Origin: G963720515 sp963720515
GTDB lineage: Bacteria > Actinomycetota > Thermoleophilia > Gaiellales > Gaiellaceae
Direction of reading: 5' to 3'
Assembly (NCBI GenBank): GCA_963720515.1
Contig: OY970397.1
Span: 1,054,001 to 1,118,000, forward strand
Length of the DNA stretch: 64,000 nucleotides
Of this stretch, positions 16,571-24,200 are shown piece by piece; position 1 is the first letter of the stretch, and the number at the start of each line of letters is the position of its first letter. The position numbers and the translations under genes were made by a program. Below the pieces are notes generated by a model. The model saw nothing but the letters and a program-made list of their open reading frames with translations. It was not told the DNA's origin and ran no database searches.

Positions 16571-17776
16571 GTGTCGGTCGGAACCGCGTTCTATCCCCGG
16601 ACCGCGCCACTCAACGCCAAGCAGCAGTGGCGGGAATGGTCGGGCTACTTCGCGGCGAGCGCCTACTCCGACTCCCACGAGATCGAGTACAACGCCATCC
16701 GCGAGGCGGCGGCGCTCATCGACGTCTCTCCGCTCTACAAGTACCTGGTCTCCGGGCCTGACGCCACGCGGCTCGTCGACCGCGTGATCACGCGGGACGC
16801 GGGCAAGCTCGCCGTCGGCCGCGTCTACTACACGTCCTGGTGCAACGAGGACGGCCGCGTGGTCGACGACGGGACGGTTGCCCGCCTCGAGGAGCAGAGC
16901 TACCGCTGGACGGCCGCCGACCCGTCGCTGCGCTGGCTCCGGATGAACGCTCGCGGCCTGGACGTCGAGATCGAGGACGTGAGCGAGCGCATCGCCGCGC
17001 TGGCCGTGCAGGGTCCGCTGAGCCGCGCCGTGCTCGAGGCGGCCACGGAGACGTCCTGGGGCGACCTCAGGTACTTCGGCCGGCGGGCCGGGCAGATCGG
17101 CGGCATCCCCGTCGACGTCTCCCGGACGGGCTATACGGGCGACCTCGGCTACGAGGTCTGGGTCGAGAGCGCTAAGGCGGTCGAGCTCTGGGATGCCCTC
17201 GTGCGGGCGGGGAGCGCGTACGGCATCCGGCCGGCCGGGATGCTCGCCCTCGACATCGCGCGGATCGAGGCGGGGCTCATCCTCATCGAAGCGGACTTCG
17301 ACTCCGTGCGGCACGCGCTGATTCCCGAGCAGTCGTACTCGCCCTTCGAGCTGGGCGTCCTGGGCCGCTTCGTCGACTTCGAGAAGCCGGTGGAGTTCGT
17401 CGGCCGCCGCGCGCTCGAGCAGGAGCAGGCTCGCGGCGGGCCGCCGCGGAGGCTCGTCGGCCTCGAACTCGACTGGGAGCCGCTCGAGGAGCTGTACAGC
17501 GAGAAGGGGCTGACGGCGGCGCTCGAGCCGGCCGCCTCGCGCGTCCCCGTCCCCGTGTACGCGGGGCGCCGCCAGGTCGGCAAGGCGACCAGTACGACGT
17601 GGAGCCCAACACTGAAGAAGGTGGTTGCGCTGGCGTCAGTCGCCGCCGACCACAGCGAGCTCGGCACGAGGATCGAGGTCGAGTGGACGGTGGAGGCGCA
17701 GCGCAGCCGAACGGCGGGGACGGTCGTCGAGCTGCCGTTCTTCAACCCGGCGCGCAAGACCTCGACGGCCGCGTAA
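16571..17776 (+). CDS. Second GcvT-fold aminomethyltransferase-family protein
   Basis: A 401-residue folate-binding T-protein homologue, only distantly similar to its upstream neighbour. It shows YNAIREAAALIDVSPLYKY, GRVYYTSWCNEDGRVVDDG with an acidic pair at the GcvT catalytic position, LAVQGPLSRAVLEA, SRTGYTGDLGYEVWVES and a C-terminal domain with SPTLKKVVALA, all in T-protein order. The GTG start lies 6 bases downstream of the previous stop. No GcvH or GcvP is present, so it is not part of a canonical glycine cleavage operon. It may act with the FAD oxidoreductases as a demethylase or methyl acceptor subunit, as in sarcosine, dimethylglycine or vanillate demethylation. That is inference. 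Confidence 0.85.
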   Translation: MSVGTAFYPRTAPLNAKQQWREWSGYFAASAYSDSHEIEYNAIREAAALIDVSPLYKYLVSGPDATRLVDRVITRDAGKLAVGRVYYTSWCNEDGRVVDDGTVARLEEQSYRWTAADPSLRWLRMNARGLDVEIEDVSERIAALAVQGPLSRAVLEAATETSWGDLRYFGRRAGQIGGIPVDVSRTGYTGDLGYEVWVESAKAVELWDALVRAGSAYGIRPAGMLALDIARIEAGLILIEADFDSVRHALIPEQSYSPFELGVLGRFVDFEKPVEFVGRRALEQEQARGGPPRRLVGLELDWEPLEELYSEKGLTAALEPAASRVPVPVYAGRRQVGKATSTTWSPTLKKVVALASVAADHSELGTRIEVEWTVEAQRSRTAGTVVELPFFNPARKTSTAA

Positions 17777-17778
17777 GA

Positions 17779-17804
17779 GAAAGGCCCCGTTTCCGGGGCC
17801 TTTC
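17779..17804. terminator. Perfect 11-bp hairpin between GcvT operon and tRNA-fMet
   Basis: GAAAGGCCCCG/CGGGGCCTTTC with loop TTTC starts 2 bases after the GcvT-like stop and ends 1 base before the tRNA 3' end. The A-rich and T-rich flanks allow intrinsic termination in both directions. Confidence 0.8.
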
Positions 17805-17805
17805 G

Positions 17806-17882
17806 AGGTAGCGGGGGCGGGATTTGAACCCGCGACCTCCGGGTTATGAGCCCGGCGAGCTACCTGGCTGCTCCACCCCGCG
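17806..17882 (-). tRNA. Initiator tRNA-fMet (CAT)
   Basis: A 77-nt cloverleaf read on the minus strand begins CGCGGGGTGGAGCAGCC. The anticodon CAT is at 17846-17848 within a stem carrying the three consecutive G-C pairs (GGG...CCC) diagnostic of initiator tRNA. The first acceptor pair is unpaired (C1 opposite U72), the second initiator hallmark; most bacteria have A72. The T-arm GGTTCAAATCC is standard. The terminal CCA is not fully encoded (ACC then T). Confidence 0.95.
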
Positions 17883-17959
17883 TCGCAGCCCCAAGATACC
17901 ACGCGCACATGGATTCGGCCGCCGGAGGGATTGGCGAAACGACTGCTCGTCGCAGGGGC

Positions 17960-18053
17960 GCGATGGGCGGTGCGAAGCAAGGACGCAGGGAGCGTCCGTA
18001 TCGGTGATACGGGCGCGACTGAGGACGCCGTCCTCGCGCCGTTCAGCGCGGCC
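17960..18053. repeat. Structured intergenic repeat, copy 1 (94 nt)
   Basis: This is nearly identical (about 88%, eleven differences in 95 columns) to 45288-45382. It contains hairpin 1 GGACGC-AGGGA-GCGTCC, hairpin 2 CGTATC-GGT-GATACG, and a third stem GGCGCGA/TCGCGCC with an inner GGAC/GTCC pairing. In copy 2 the closing pair of hairpin 2 changes from C-G to T-A on both sides and hairpin 1 changes G-C to G-T, so pairing is kept. It lies between the tRNA-fMet gene and the 3' end of the gene at 18084. No coding potential is conserved between copies. The rest of the 17883-18083 gap holds nothing I can name. Confidence 0.8.
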
Positions 18054-18083
18054 CTGCGGCTCAGCGGTCCTTTCGCCGAGCCC

Positions 18084-18485
18084 TCATCTCCACACGTCGC
18101 GCAGGATGAAGAACAGGAACAGCGCAAACGGGATGAGGCGCCACAGCCGGGCGCCCTTGGAAGGAGGCTTGGACTCCACCTCGTCGGGCTTGCTCGTCTC
18201 TGCCGGCATGGGCGGCGGCTCGAAGGATCCGGGCTCGACCGTGACCGTCTCGGCGGGGTCCTCGCCGGCCGCGCGGTCGATTTCGCGGAGCAGCCGCTCG
18301 GCCTCGGCGGCGTCGGCGTCGTCGCCCTTCGCGGCGATCGTCTCGGCCATGCGCTCCACCGCGGCCAGGTCGCCGGCGTTCTGCTCCGCCTGCGCTGCGT
18401 CGAGCGCGCTCCAGAGATGGACGAGCGCCTCGGCGGGCTCGCCGCGCCCGAGCGCGTCCTTCGCATGGCTCAGGCTGTCCGGCAC
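18084..18485 (-). CDS. Tail-anchored acidic helical protein, unknown function
   Basis: A 133-residue protein with an alpha-helical, TPR-like or coiled-coil N-terminal part (AKDALGRGEPAEALVHLWSA, then a helix rich in Ala/Glu/Asp up to about residue 75), a Pro/Glu-rich linker (PGSFEPPPMPAETSKP) and a single C-terminal hydrophobic helix LWRLIPFALFLFFILRDVWR, which suggests a tail anchor. No named family is recognised. The GTG start at 18485 follows a GATAAT hexamer by 6 bases. It is divergent from ppx with only 33 bases between the starts, so both genes may answer to the same signals. Confidence 0.7.
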   Translation of the reverse strand: MPDSLSHAKDALGRGEPAEALVHLWSALDAAQAEQNAGDLAAVERMAETIAAKGDDADAAEAERLLREIDRAAGEDPAETVTVEPGSFEPPPMPAETSKPDEVESKPPSKGARLWRLIPFALFLFFILRDVWR

Positions 18486-18491
18486 GGCGTC

Positions 18492-18512
18492 ATTATCGTC
18501 TCGGGCTACGAT
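18492..18512. promoter_or_regulatory. Back-to-back leaderless promoters in a 33-bp divergent gap
   Basis: The minus-strand hexamer GATAAT (18497-18492) is 6 bases from the GTG at 18485, and the plus-strand hexamer TACGAT (18507-18512) is 6 bases from the ATG at 18519. The gap is too short for 5' leaders, so both transcripts should start at or next to their start codons. Confidence 0.5.
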
Positions 18513-18518
18513 CGGTGG

Positions 18519-19481
18519 ATGCGCGTCGCGGTCGTCGATCTGGGCACCAACTCCACGCGCCTCCTCGTGGCGGACGTGGAGGACGGCTCCGTGCGCGAGG
18601 TCGAGCGGCGTCTCGCGATCACTCGGCTCGGCGAGTCGGTGGACGCGCGCCGCAAGCTCCTCCCCACCGCGATCGCGCGCGTTCGGAACGTGCTCGGCGA
18701 CTACCGGCGCGAGATCGAGGCGCTCGGCGTCGAGCGGACGCTGACGCTCGCGACGAGCGCCGTGCGGGACGCGGACAACGGCGAGGCATTCCTCGGCGAG
18801 ATCGAGTGGAGCTACGGGTTCTCCACGCGCCTGCTCTCGGGCGAGGACGAGGCGCGGATGATGTTCCGCGGCGTCGCTTCCGGGCTGAACGGACAGGGCG
18901 TGGACGGCACGCTCCTCGTGGACGTCGGGGGCGGCTCGACCGAGCTCGTGCTCGCCGACGGGGACGGCGTCGCGTTCCATACGAGCCTCGACCTCGGCTG
19001 CGTGCGGCTGACCGAGCGGTTCCTCGCGAGCGATCCGCCGACGGCGGCCGAGCTCGCGGAGTGCCGCGCGGCGGTGCGCGCGCTCCTCGGCGAGCGGGTT
19101 CCCGAGACCGTGCGCCCGACGAGCGCGATCGGCGTCGCCGGAACCGTCACGACACTTGCGACGCTCGAGCTCGGCCTCGCCGACGAGGATCCCGAGATCC
19201 TCCACGGCCACCGGCTCCGCGCCCCGTGGATCGAGGACGAGCTCGCGCGGTTCGCACGGCTGCCGGTCGCCGAGATCGCGCTGGTGCCCGGCGTCCATCC
19301 GTCGCGCGCGCCGGTGCTGGTCGCCGGGATCGCCCTCGTGGCCGAGGTGCTCGCGCATTTCGGGCTCGCCGAGCTCGAGGTCAGCGAGCGCGACATCATG
19401 CACGGAGGCGCGCTCGCGGCCGCGGAGCTCCCGGAGCCCGAGGAGGGCGCGGTCCCGCCCGGCGCCTACACGTGCTGCTGA
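18519..19481 (+). CDS. ppx: Exopolyphosphatase / guanosine pentaphosphatase (Ppx/GppA)
   Basis: A 320-residue ASKHA-fold phosphatase. Phosphate-loop motifs are VVDLGTNSTRLLVADV at the start and LLVDVGGGSTELVLADG near residue 130. The SAVRDADNGEAFL and GVAGTVTTLATLEL segments are also typical of the family. At this length it is the short Ppx form that removes terminal phosphate from polyphosphate or pppGpp. The long upstream in-frame extension to 17931 is ignored because it crosses the repeat and an opposite-strand gene. In Actinobacteria ppx often lies near the eno/ftsB/DUF501 block; here it is far from it, at the left of the window. Confidence 0.92.
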   Translation: MRVAVVDLGTNSTRLLVADVEDGSVREVERRLAITRLGESVDARRKLLPTAIARVRNVLGDYRREIEALGVERTLTLATSAVRDADNGEAFLGEIEWSYGFSTRLLSGEDEARMMFRGVASGLNGQGVDGTLLVDVGGGSTELVLADGDGVAFHTSLDLGCVRLTERFLASDPPTAAELAECRAAVRALLGERVPETVRPTSAIGVAGTVTTLATLELGLADEDPEILHGHRLRAPWIEDELARFARLPVAEIALVPGVHPSRAPVLVAGIALVAEVLAHFGLAELEVSERDIMHGGALAAAELPEPEEGAVPPGAYTCC

Positions 19482-19615
19482 GCCCGCCGATTGGCACGCA
19501 TTCGGCGCAGTTCCGTCACAGACACGCGCCCATTTCGCCGATAGCATCGTGGCTGGTTGGGGGTGGGTTGGGAGCCCTCATCAGACGCGCGAGCGCGCGG
19601 GTAAACGAGGAGGAG

Positions 19616-20020
19616 CTAGGAGCTCGCGTCCTCGTCGGGCGGCGGGTCGTCCTCGGCCAGGCGGCGCACGAGGGGCTCGCGCGGGAGGATCCCGAGGAGC
19701 CGGCCGTCCTCGACGACCGCGATCCGCTCGAGGTCGTGCTCGGCCATCGCGTGCAGCGCCTCGTCGAGCGCCGCGTCGGGGCCGATGGTCGCCACGGCGC
19801 CGTCCGCGAGATCGGCCGCGGTCAGCCGGGCCACGTCGTCGCCGCGCGCGACCGCTGCCACGATCGCCTCGTCGTTCACCGCGCCGACGAACCGCTCGCC
19901 GTCCACGACGAGCACGGTCGTCACGTTGGGGCGCGCCAGCGCCTCGGCGGCGTCCCGCCCGCTTGCGGACGCCTCGAGCACCGGCGGATCCGAGACCAGC
20001 GCCTCGCGAACGACCGTCAC
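19616..20020 (-). CDS. Two-CBS-domain protein coupled to glutamate dehydrogenase
   Basis: A 134-residue protein consisting of a CBS pair and little else: domain one has NVTTVLVVDGERFVGAVND, domain two has LERIAVVEDGRLLGILPREPL. CBS pairs bind adenosyl nucleotides such as AMP, ATP, SAM or c-di-AMP. The GTG start overlaps the glutamate dehydrogenase stop by 4 bases (GTGA), so the two are made together. An acidic tail (EDDPPPDEDASS) ends the protein. A role as an energy-sensing regulator of the dehydrogenase is inference. The 134 bases between this gene and ppx hold no recognisable element. Confidence 0.82.
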   Translation of the reverse strand: MTVVREALVSDPPVLEASASGRDAAEALARPNVTTVLVVDGERFVGAVNDEAIVAAVARGDDVARLTAADLADGAVATIGPDAALDEALHAMAEHDLERIAVVEDGRLLGILPREPLVRRLAEDDPPPDEDASS

Positions 20021-21309
20021 GGGTAGACGCCCCGCGCCATGAGCGCGTTGGCGACCTCGCGGATCGACCGCACGAGCGCGGCGCTCCGAAGCGACAGCTC
20101 CTCGGACTCGGACAGGGTCCACACACGGTCGAGCGCGTCGCGCATGAGGTCGTCGAGCCGCGTCCGGATCTCCTCGCGCGTCCAGAAGAGCCGCTGGATG
20201 TCCTGCACCCACTCGAAGTACGAGACGGCGACGCCGCCGGCGTTCGTGAGGATGTCCGGCAGCACGATGATCCCGCGCTCGGCGAGGATCGCGTCGGCCG
20301 GGAGCGTCGTCGGGCCGTTCGCCCCCTCGGCGACGACCTTCGCGTTGATCCGCCCCGCGTTCGCCTCCGTCAGCACCCGCTCGGTCGCCGCGAGCACGAG
20401 CACGTCGCACTCGAGCTCGAGGAGCTCCGCGTTCGAGACCTCGCGCGAGCCGGGGAACCCAACCACGCCGCCCTCCTTGGCCCGCCACGCGTCGAGCGCG
20501 GCGAAGTCGATGCCCTCCTCGGTGTGGATCCCGCCCGCGATGTCCGAGACGCCGACCACCTTCGCGCCACGCGCCGCGAGCTCGTGCGCGGCGACGCCGC
20601 CAACCTTCCCGTACCCCTGGACGACGCAGGTCGTGCCGGCGAGCTCGAAGCCGAGCCGCCGCACCGCCCCGTCCACGACCATGACGACGCCGATCCCGGT
20701 CGCCTCGGGCCGAAGCACCGAGCCACCGACCGAGAGTGGCTTGCCGGTCACGATCTCCGGCACCGCGTGGCCGACCTGCATCGAGTACGTGTCCATCATC
20801 CACGCCATCGTCTGCTCGTCGGTCGCCATGTCCGGCGCGGGGATGTCCTTCTGCGGCCCGATGATCGGCAGGAGCTCCGACGTGAACCGGCGCGTCAGCC
20901 GCTCGCGCTCGTCGAGCGAGAGCGCGCGCGGGTCGCAGCGAACGCCGCCCTTCGCACCGCCGTACGGCAGGCCGAGGAGCGCGCACTTCCACGTCATGAG
21001 CATCGCGAGAGCCGCGCACTCGCCGAGCGTCACGGCGACGTCGTAGCGGACGCCGCCCTTGGTCGGGCCGAGGACGCTCGAGTGCTGCACCCGGTAACCC
21101 GGGAAGACGGCGAGCGAGCCGTCGTCGAGCCGGATCGGCACGGCCACGGAGAGCGCGCGCTCGGGGTAGCGGAGGACCTCGGCGGCGCCGACGCCGACGT
21201 CGGCGTGCTCGAGCGCGCCGTTCAGCTGGCCGAGGGCCGTGCGGAAAAGCGGGTCGTCGAGCTCCGGCGGGAGGTCGGACGGCGGCGCGTGCGTGGACGG
21301 CGCGGACAT
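20017..21309 (-). CDS. Glu/Leu/Phe/Val dehydrogenase, glutamate dehydrogenase type
   Basis: A 430-residue amino-acid dehydrogenase of the GudB/RocG length class. The substrate-side motifs are GPTKGGVRYDVAVT, the catalytic-lysine segment LPYGGAKGGVRCDP and the Asp-containing DIPAPDMATDEQTMAW; the Rossmann half begins CVVQGYGKVGGVAAHEL, suggesting NAD preference. It interconverts glutamate and 2-oxoglutarate with ammonium release or fixation. The ATG at 21309 is followed by a variable 20-residue extension. It lies 10 bases after the NfeD-like stop and is coupled to the CBS protein. With proline dehydrogenase elsewhere in the window it supports growth on amino acids. Confidence 0.93.
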   Translation of the reverse strand: MSAPSTHAPPSDLPPELDDPLFRTALGQLNGALEHADVGVGAAEVLRYPERALSVAVPIRLDDGSLAVFPGYRVQHSSVLGPTKGGVRYDVAVTLGECAALAMLMTWKCALLGLPYGGAKGGVRCDPRALSLDERERLTRRFTSELLPIIGPQKDIPAPDMATDEQTMAWMMDTYSMQVGHAVPEIVTGKPLSVGGSVLRPEATGIGVVMVVDGAVRRLGFELAGTTCVVQGYGKVGGVAAHELAARGAKVVGVSDIAGGIHTEEGIDFAALDAWRAKEGGVVGFPGSREVSNAELLELECDVLVLAATERVLTEANAGRINAKVVAEGANGPTTLPADAILAERGIIVLPDILTNAGGVAVSYFEWVQDIQRLFWTREEIRTRLDDLMRDALDRVWTLSESEELSLRSAALVRSIREVANALMARGVYP

Positions 21310-21319
21310 TGGCCGGAGT

Positions 21320-21673
21320 CTACTTTCGGCCCTCCGCCCGCTCGACCACCAGGGTGAGGTCGTCGCGGCCGGTGACGCGGACCTTCTCGCCGGGATCGGC
21401 GCCCTCGTCGCAGGACGCCGCCCAGATCTCGCCGGAGAGCCTGACCTGGCCCAGCGGCCGGCACTCCGTTACCACCGTCGCGGTTGCGCCGATCAGCGTC
21501 TCCGCCCCGACCTGGATCCTGCGCCGGCGCGAGAGCCGGATCCAGAACGCCGTCTCCCCCACCTCGACGATCGCCGCCGCGATCACGGCCAGGATGCCCC
21601 ACACGGGCGGGAGCACGAACACGGCGAGCAGCACGGCGCCGACCAGGAGCACGCCGCGCACTGTAGGGATCAC
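21320..21673 (-). CDS. NfeD-like membrane protein with C-terminal OB domain
   Basis: A 117-residue protein: two close hydrophobic helices at residues 6-38 (VLLVGAVLLAVFVLPPVWG and the following Ala/Ile-rich segment), then a basic linker and an OB-fold-like domain (GATATVVTECRPLGQVRLSG, GEKVRVTGRDDLTLVVE), the short NfeD architecture. Such proteins partner membrane flotillins or a ClpP-class serine protease; neither is encoded here. It starts at GTG, divergent from the APC permease, and is the first gene of the unit with glutamate dehydrogenase. Confidence 0.8.
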   Translation of the reverse strand: MIPTVRGVLLVGAVLLAVFVLPPVWGILAVIAAAIVEVGETAFWIRLSRRRRIQVGAETLIGATATVVTECRPLGQVRLSGEIWAASCDEGADPGEKVRVTGRDDLTLVVERAEGRK

Positions 21674-21733
21674 TTGTCACATCGGGCTCGTGCCGCAACA
21701 ATCCCGCGACGACCGGCGACCGAAGGAGGAACG

Positions 21734-23206
21734 GTGGAAGCCTCGACCACTCCGACCCGGCAGTTCGACCATCTGCGCGAGCACTCGATCGGGCTCCCGG
21801 AGGCGCTCTTCCAGTCGATCACGCACATGGCCCCCGCGGCGGCGGTGGCGTTCTCGCTCCTCGTCTCGGTGTCGTTCGCCGCGCAGGCGCTTCCGCTCGC
21901 CGTGCTCTTCGCCGCGATCGCATGCGCGCTCGTGGCCAGCTCGATCGGCCAGCTCGCGAAGCAGATGCCGTCGGCCGGCGGCCTCTACACGTACGTGAGC
22001 ACCTCGCTCGGGCCGCGTGCCGGCTTCCTCACGGGGTGGAGCTTCATGTTCTTCGCGCCGCTCGTCGCCCCGCTTCTCTTCCTCATCTTCGCGTGGGCGA
22101 CCGAGGACGTCGTGAAGAACGAGATCGGCTGGGACATCGGCTGGGCGTGGTGGGTCATCGCCGCCGCTGCGATCGTCTTCTTCCTCACCTACCGCGACGT
22201 CCGCCTCTCGACCCGGGCGGGGATCGTCCTCGGGGCGTTCGAGATCGCCGTCTTCGCCGGCCTCTCGCTCTGGATGCTCATCTCGAACTTCGACCAGCTG
22301 AACCTCCAGGCGTTCAACCCGGAGAACGTGAACCCGAGCGCGTCAAGCGACTTCTCGGGCGTCTTCAAGGGGATGGTCTTCGGGATCCTCGCGTTCATCG
22401 GCTTCGAGGCTGCGGCACCGCTCGGCGAGGAGGCGCGACACCCGCGCTGGACGATCCCGCGCGCCGTCATCGGCGCGGCCGTCCTGATCGGCATCTTCTA
22501 TGTGTTCTGCTCCTACGCCTGGGTGTACGGCGCGGGGTTCAACCAGTTCCTCACCCAGACCGACACCACCGTGAACCCCGATCCCTGGCGCGCGCTCGGG
22601 AAGGTCTTCTGGCACACAGGGTGGATCCTCATCTTCGTCGCCATCTTGAACTCGGCGATCGCCAACGCGAACGCGGGCGTGAACGCAGCCACGCGCGTGG
22701 TCTATGCGATGGCGCGGAACGGCGCGGCGCCGCACCAGCTGGCCCGCACGCACCCGGAGCACAAGACCCCGGGCCTCGCGATCATCATCAACGTCTGGGG
22801 CGGGGCGATCCTCGCGCTGCTCCTCGGCTGGAAGTGGAGCCCGCTGACCGCGTTCTCGCTGATCGCGACGGCGATCACGATCGTCGTGATCGTGATCTAC
22901 ATCCTCGTCTGCCTCGGGACGATCGTCTACTACCTGCGCCAGCGCCGGAGCGAGTTCAACCCGCTGCTCCACCTGATCTTCCCGATCCTCGGCGCGCTCG
23001 CGTTCACCGCCCCGCTCTACTACACGTACAAGGACCGCTCCCCGAACCCCGTCGGCTACGCGAACTGGATCGCGATCGCGTGGCTCGCCATCGGGATCCT
23101 GCTGACGATCTGGATTTCGATGCGCCGTCCGCAGGCGCTCGAGAACGCGAAGCGGATCTTCGTGGAGGACGAGACCGTCGCCCCACCGACCTCGGCGGGG
23201 CAGTAG
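21734..23206 (+). CDS. APC-family amino acid/amine permease
   Basis: A 490-residue integral membrane protein with about 12 hydrophobic segments. Helix 1 contains FQSITHMAPAAAVAFSLL, a variant of the APC substrate-binding break, and the segment FIGFEAAAPLGEEARHPRW matches the conserved TM6-loop signature of the superfamily. The GTG start at 21734 is placed by the Shine-Dalgarno AAGGAGG four bases upstream; longer frames are shadows. The stop is 2 bases from the acetamidase start, so the two genes form one transcription unit, suggesting uptake of a small amide, amine or amino acid that the hydrolase acts on. Substrate is unknown. Confidence 0.88.
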   Translation: MEASTTPTRQFDHLREHSIGLPEALFQSITHMAPAAAVAFSLLVSVSFAAQALPLAVLFAAIACALVASSIGQLAKQMPSAGGLYTYVSTSLGPRAGFLTGWSFMFFAPLVAPLLFLIFAWATEDVVKNEIGWDIGWAWWVIAAAAIVFFLTYRDVRLSTRAGIVLGAFEIAVFAGLSLWMLISNFDQLNLQAFNPENVNPSASSDFSGVFKGMVFGILAFIGFEAAAPLGEEARHPRWTIPRAVIGAAVLIGIFYVFCSYAWVYGAGFNQFLTQTDTTVNPDPWRALGKVFWHTGWILIFVAILNSAIANANAGVNAATRVVYAMARNGAAPHQLARTHPEHKTPGLAIIINVWGGAILALLLGWKWSPLTAFSLIATAITIVVIVIYILVCLGTIVYYLRQRRSEFNPLLHLIFPILGALAFTAPLYYTYKDRSPNPVGYANWIAIAWLAIGILLTIWISMRRPQALENAKRIFVEDETVAPPTSAGQ

Positions 23207-23208
23207 CG

Positions 23209-24138
23209 ATGGCCACCGCCGCCCAGGAGCTCGTCGGCCGCGACCAGGTCATCTGGGCGTTCGGCCCGGACCTCGAGCCAGTGCTCGAGGTCGAGCCGGG
23301 CGCGGTCGTCCGCCTCGAGACGAACGACTGCTTCACGGGCCAGATCCGAAGCGAGGAGGACCTCGTCACCGGCATCGACTTCGAGCGGATCAACAGCGCG
23401 ACCGGCCCGATCGCGGTGAAGGGAGCGGAGCCCGGCGACTCGCTCGTCGTCGAACTCCTCGAGGTGAACCCGATCGAGTGGGGCGTCGCGACGATCATCC
23501 CCGGCTACGGCCAGCTCCACGAGCAGGTCAGGTCGCCGGTGACGAAGATCTTCCAGGTCCGCGACGGGTGGATCGAGATGGACGAGCGGATCCGGTTCCC
23601 GGTGCGGCCGATGGTCGGCGTCGTCGGCGTCGCGACCGAGAGCGAGACGCTCACGAACGCGCTCCCCGGCCAGCACGGCGGGAACCTCGACAACCACATG
23701 CACGGCCCCGGCGCCCGCATGTTCTTCCCCGTGCGCCAGCCGGGCGGCATGTTCGCGGTCGGCGACATGCACGCGTCGATGGGCGACGGCGAGATCTGCG
23801 GGACGGGCGTCGAGATCGCAGGCGAGGTCGTCGTCCGCTTCGACCTCGTCAAGGGCAAGCAGGGGCGCTGGCCGGTCACCGAGCTCGCCGACCGCTGGGT
23901 CGTCCACGCGACCGCGTTCGAGTTCATGGACGCGATGCAGCTCGTCTGCGAGGAGGCCGCCCGGATGCTCGTGGACGAGTGGGACATGACGATGGAGGAC
24001 GCCTTCATCTTCCTGAGCGTCGCCTGCGACGTCGGGATCGCCCAGGCGTGCAAGCCGGGGCCGGGGTTCGAGACGATCGCCCGCGTCGTCATCCCCAAGA
24101 TCGAGGCGATCCCGGGCCCGTTCAAGCCGGTCGCCTAG
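23209..24138 (+). CDS. Acetamidase/formamidase family amidohydrolase
   Basis: A 309-residue member of the FmdA/AmdA family, which releases ammonium from formamide or short aliphatic amides. Family features are the opening ETNDCFTGQIRSE, the Asp/His-rich metal-site segment GGNLDNHMHGPGARMFFPV, VGDMHASMGDGEICGTGVE, and a C-terminal helix with DAFIFLSVACDVGIAQAC. The start follows the permease stop by only 2 bases. The length fits the short acetamidase subtype. The predicted role is nitrogen scavenging from amides together with the permease. A hairpin at 24150-24174 ends the unit. Confidence 0.88.
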   Translation: MATAAQELVGRDQVIWAFGPDLEPVLEVEPGAVVRLETNDCFTGQIRSEEDLVTGIDFERINSATGPIAVKGAEPGDSLVVELLEVNPIEWGVATIIPGYGQLHEQVRSPVTKIFQVRDGWIEMDERIRFPVRPMVGVVGVATESETLTNALPGQHGGNLDNHMHGPGARMFFPVRQPGGMFAVGDMHASMGDGEICGTGVEIAGEVVVRFDLVKGKQGRWPVTELADRWVVHATAFEFMDAMQLVCEEAARMLVDEWDMTMEDAFIFLSVACDVGIAQACKPGPGFETIARVVIPKIEAIPGPFKPVA

Positions 24139-24149
24139 CTGTTCGACAC

Positions 24150-24174
24150 CCGCGGCCGACCTGCGCGGCCGCGG
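24150..24174 (+). terminator. 9-bp GC hairpin after the acetamidase gene
   Basis: CCGCGGCCG/CGGCCGCGG with a 7-nt loop begins 12 bases after the stop codon. It has no T-tract. Confidence 0.6.
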
Positions 24175-24200
24175 CCAGACGCAAGCGAAGGTCGGATTAT

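Noticed and set aside
17931..19481. A longer Ppx reading beginning upstream of the tail-anchored gene
   Set aside because: It crosses the structured repeat and the opposite-strand gene; the ASKHA phosphate loop starts right after ATG 18519.
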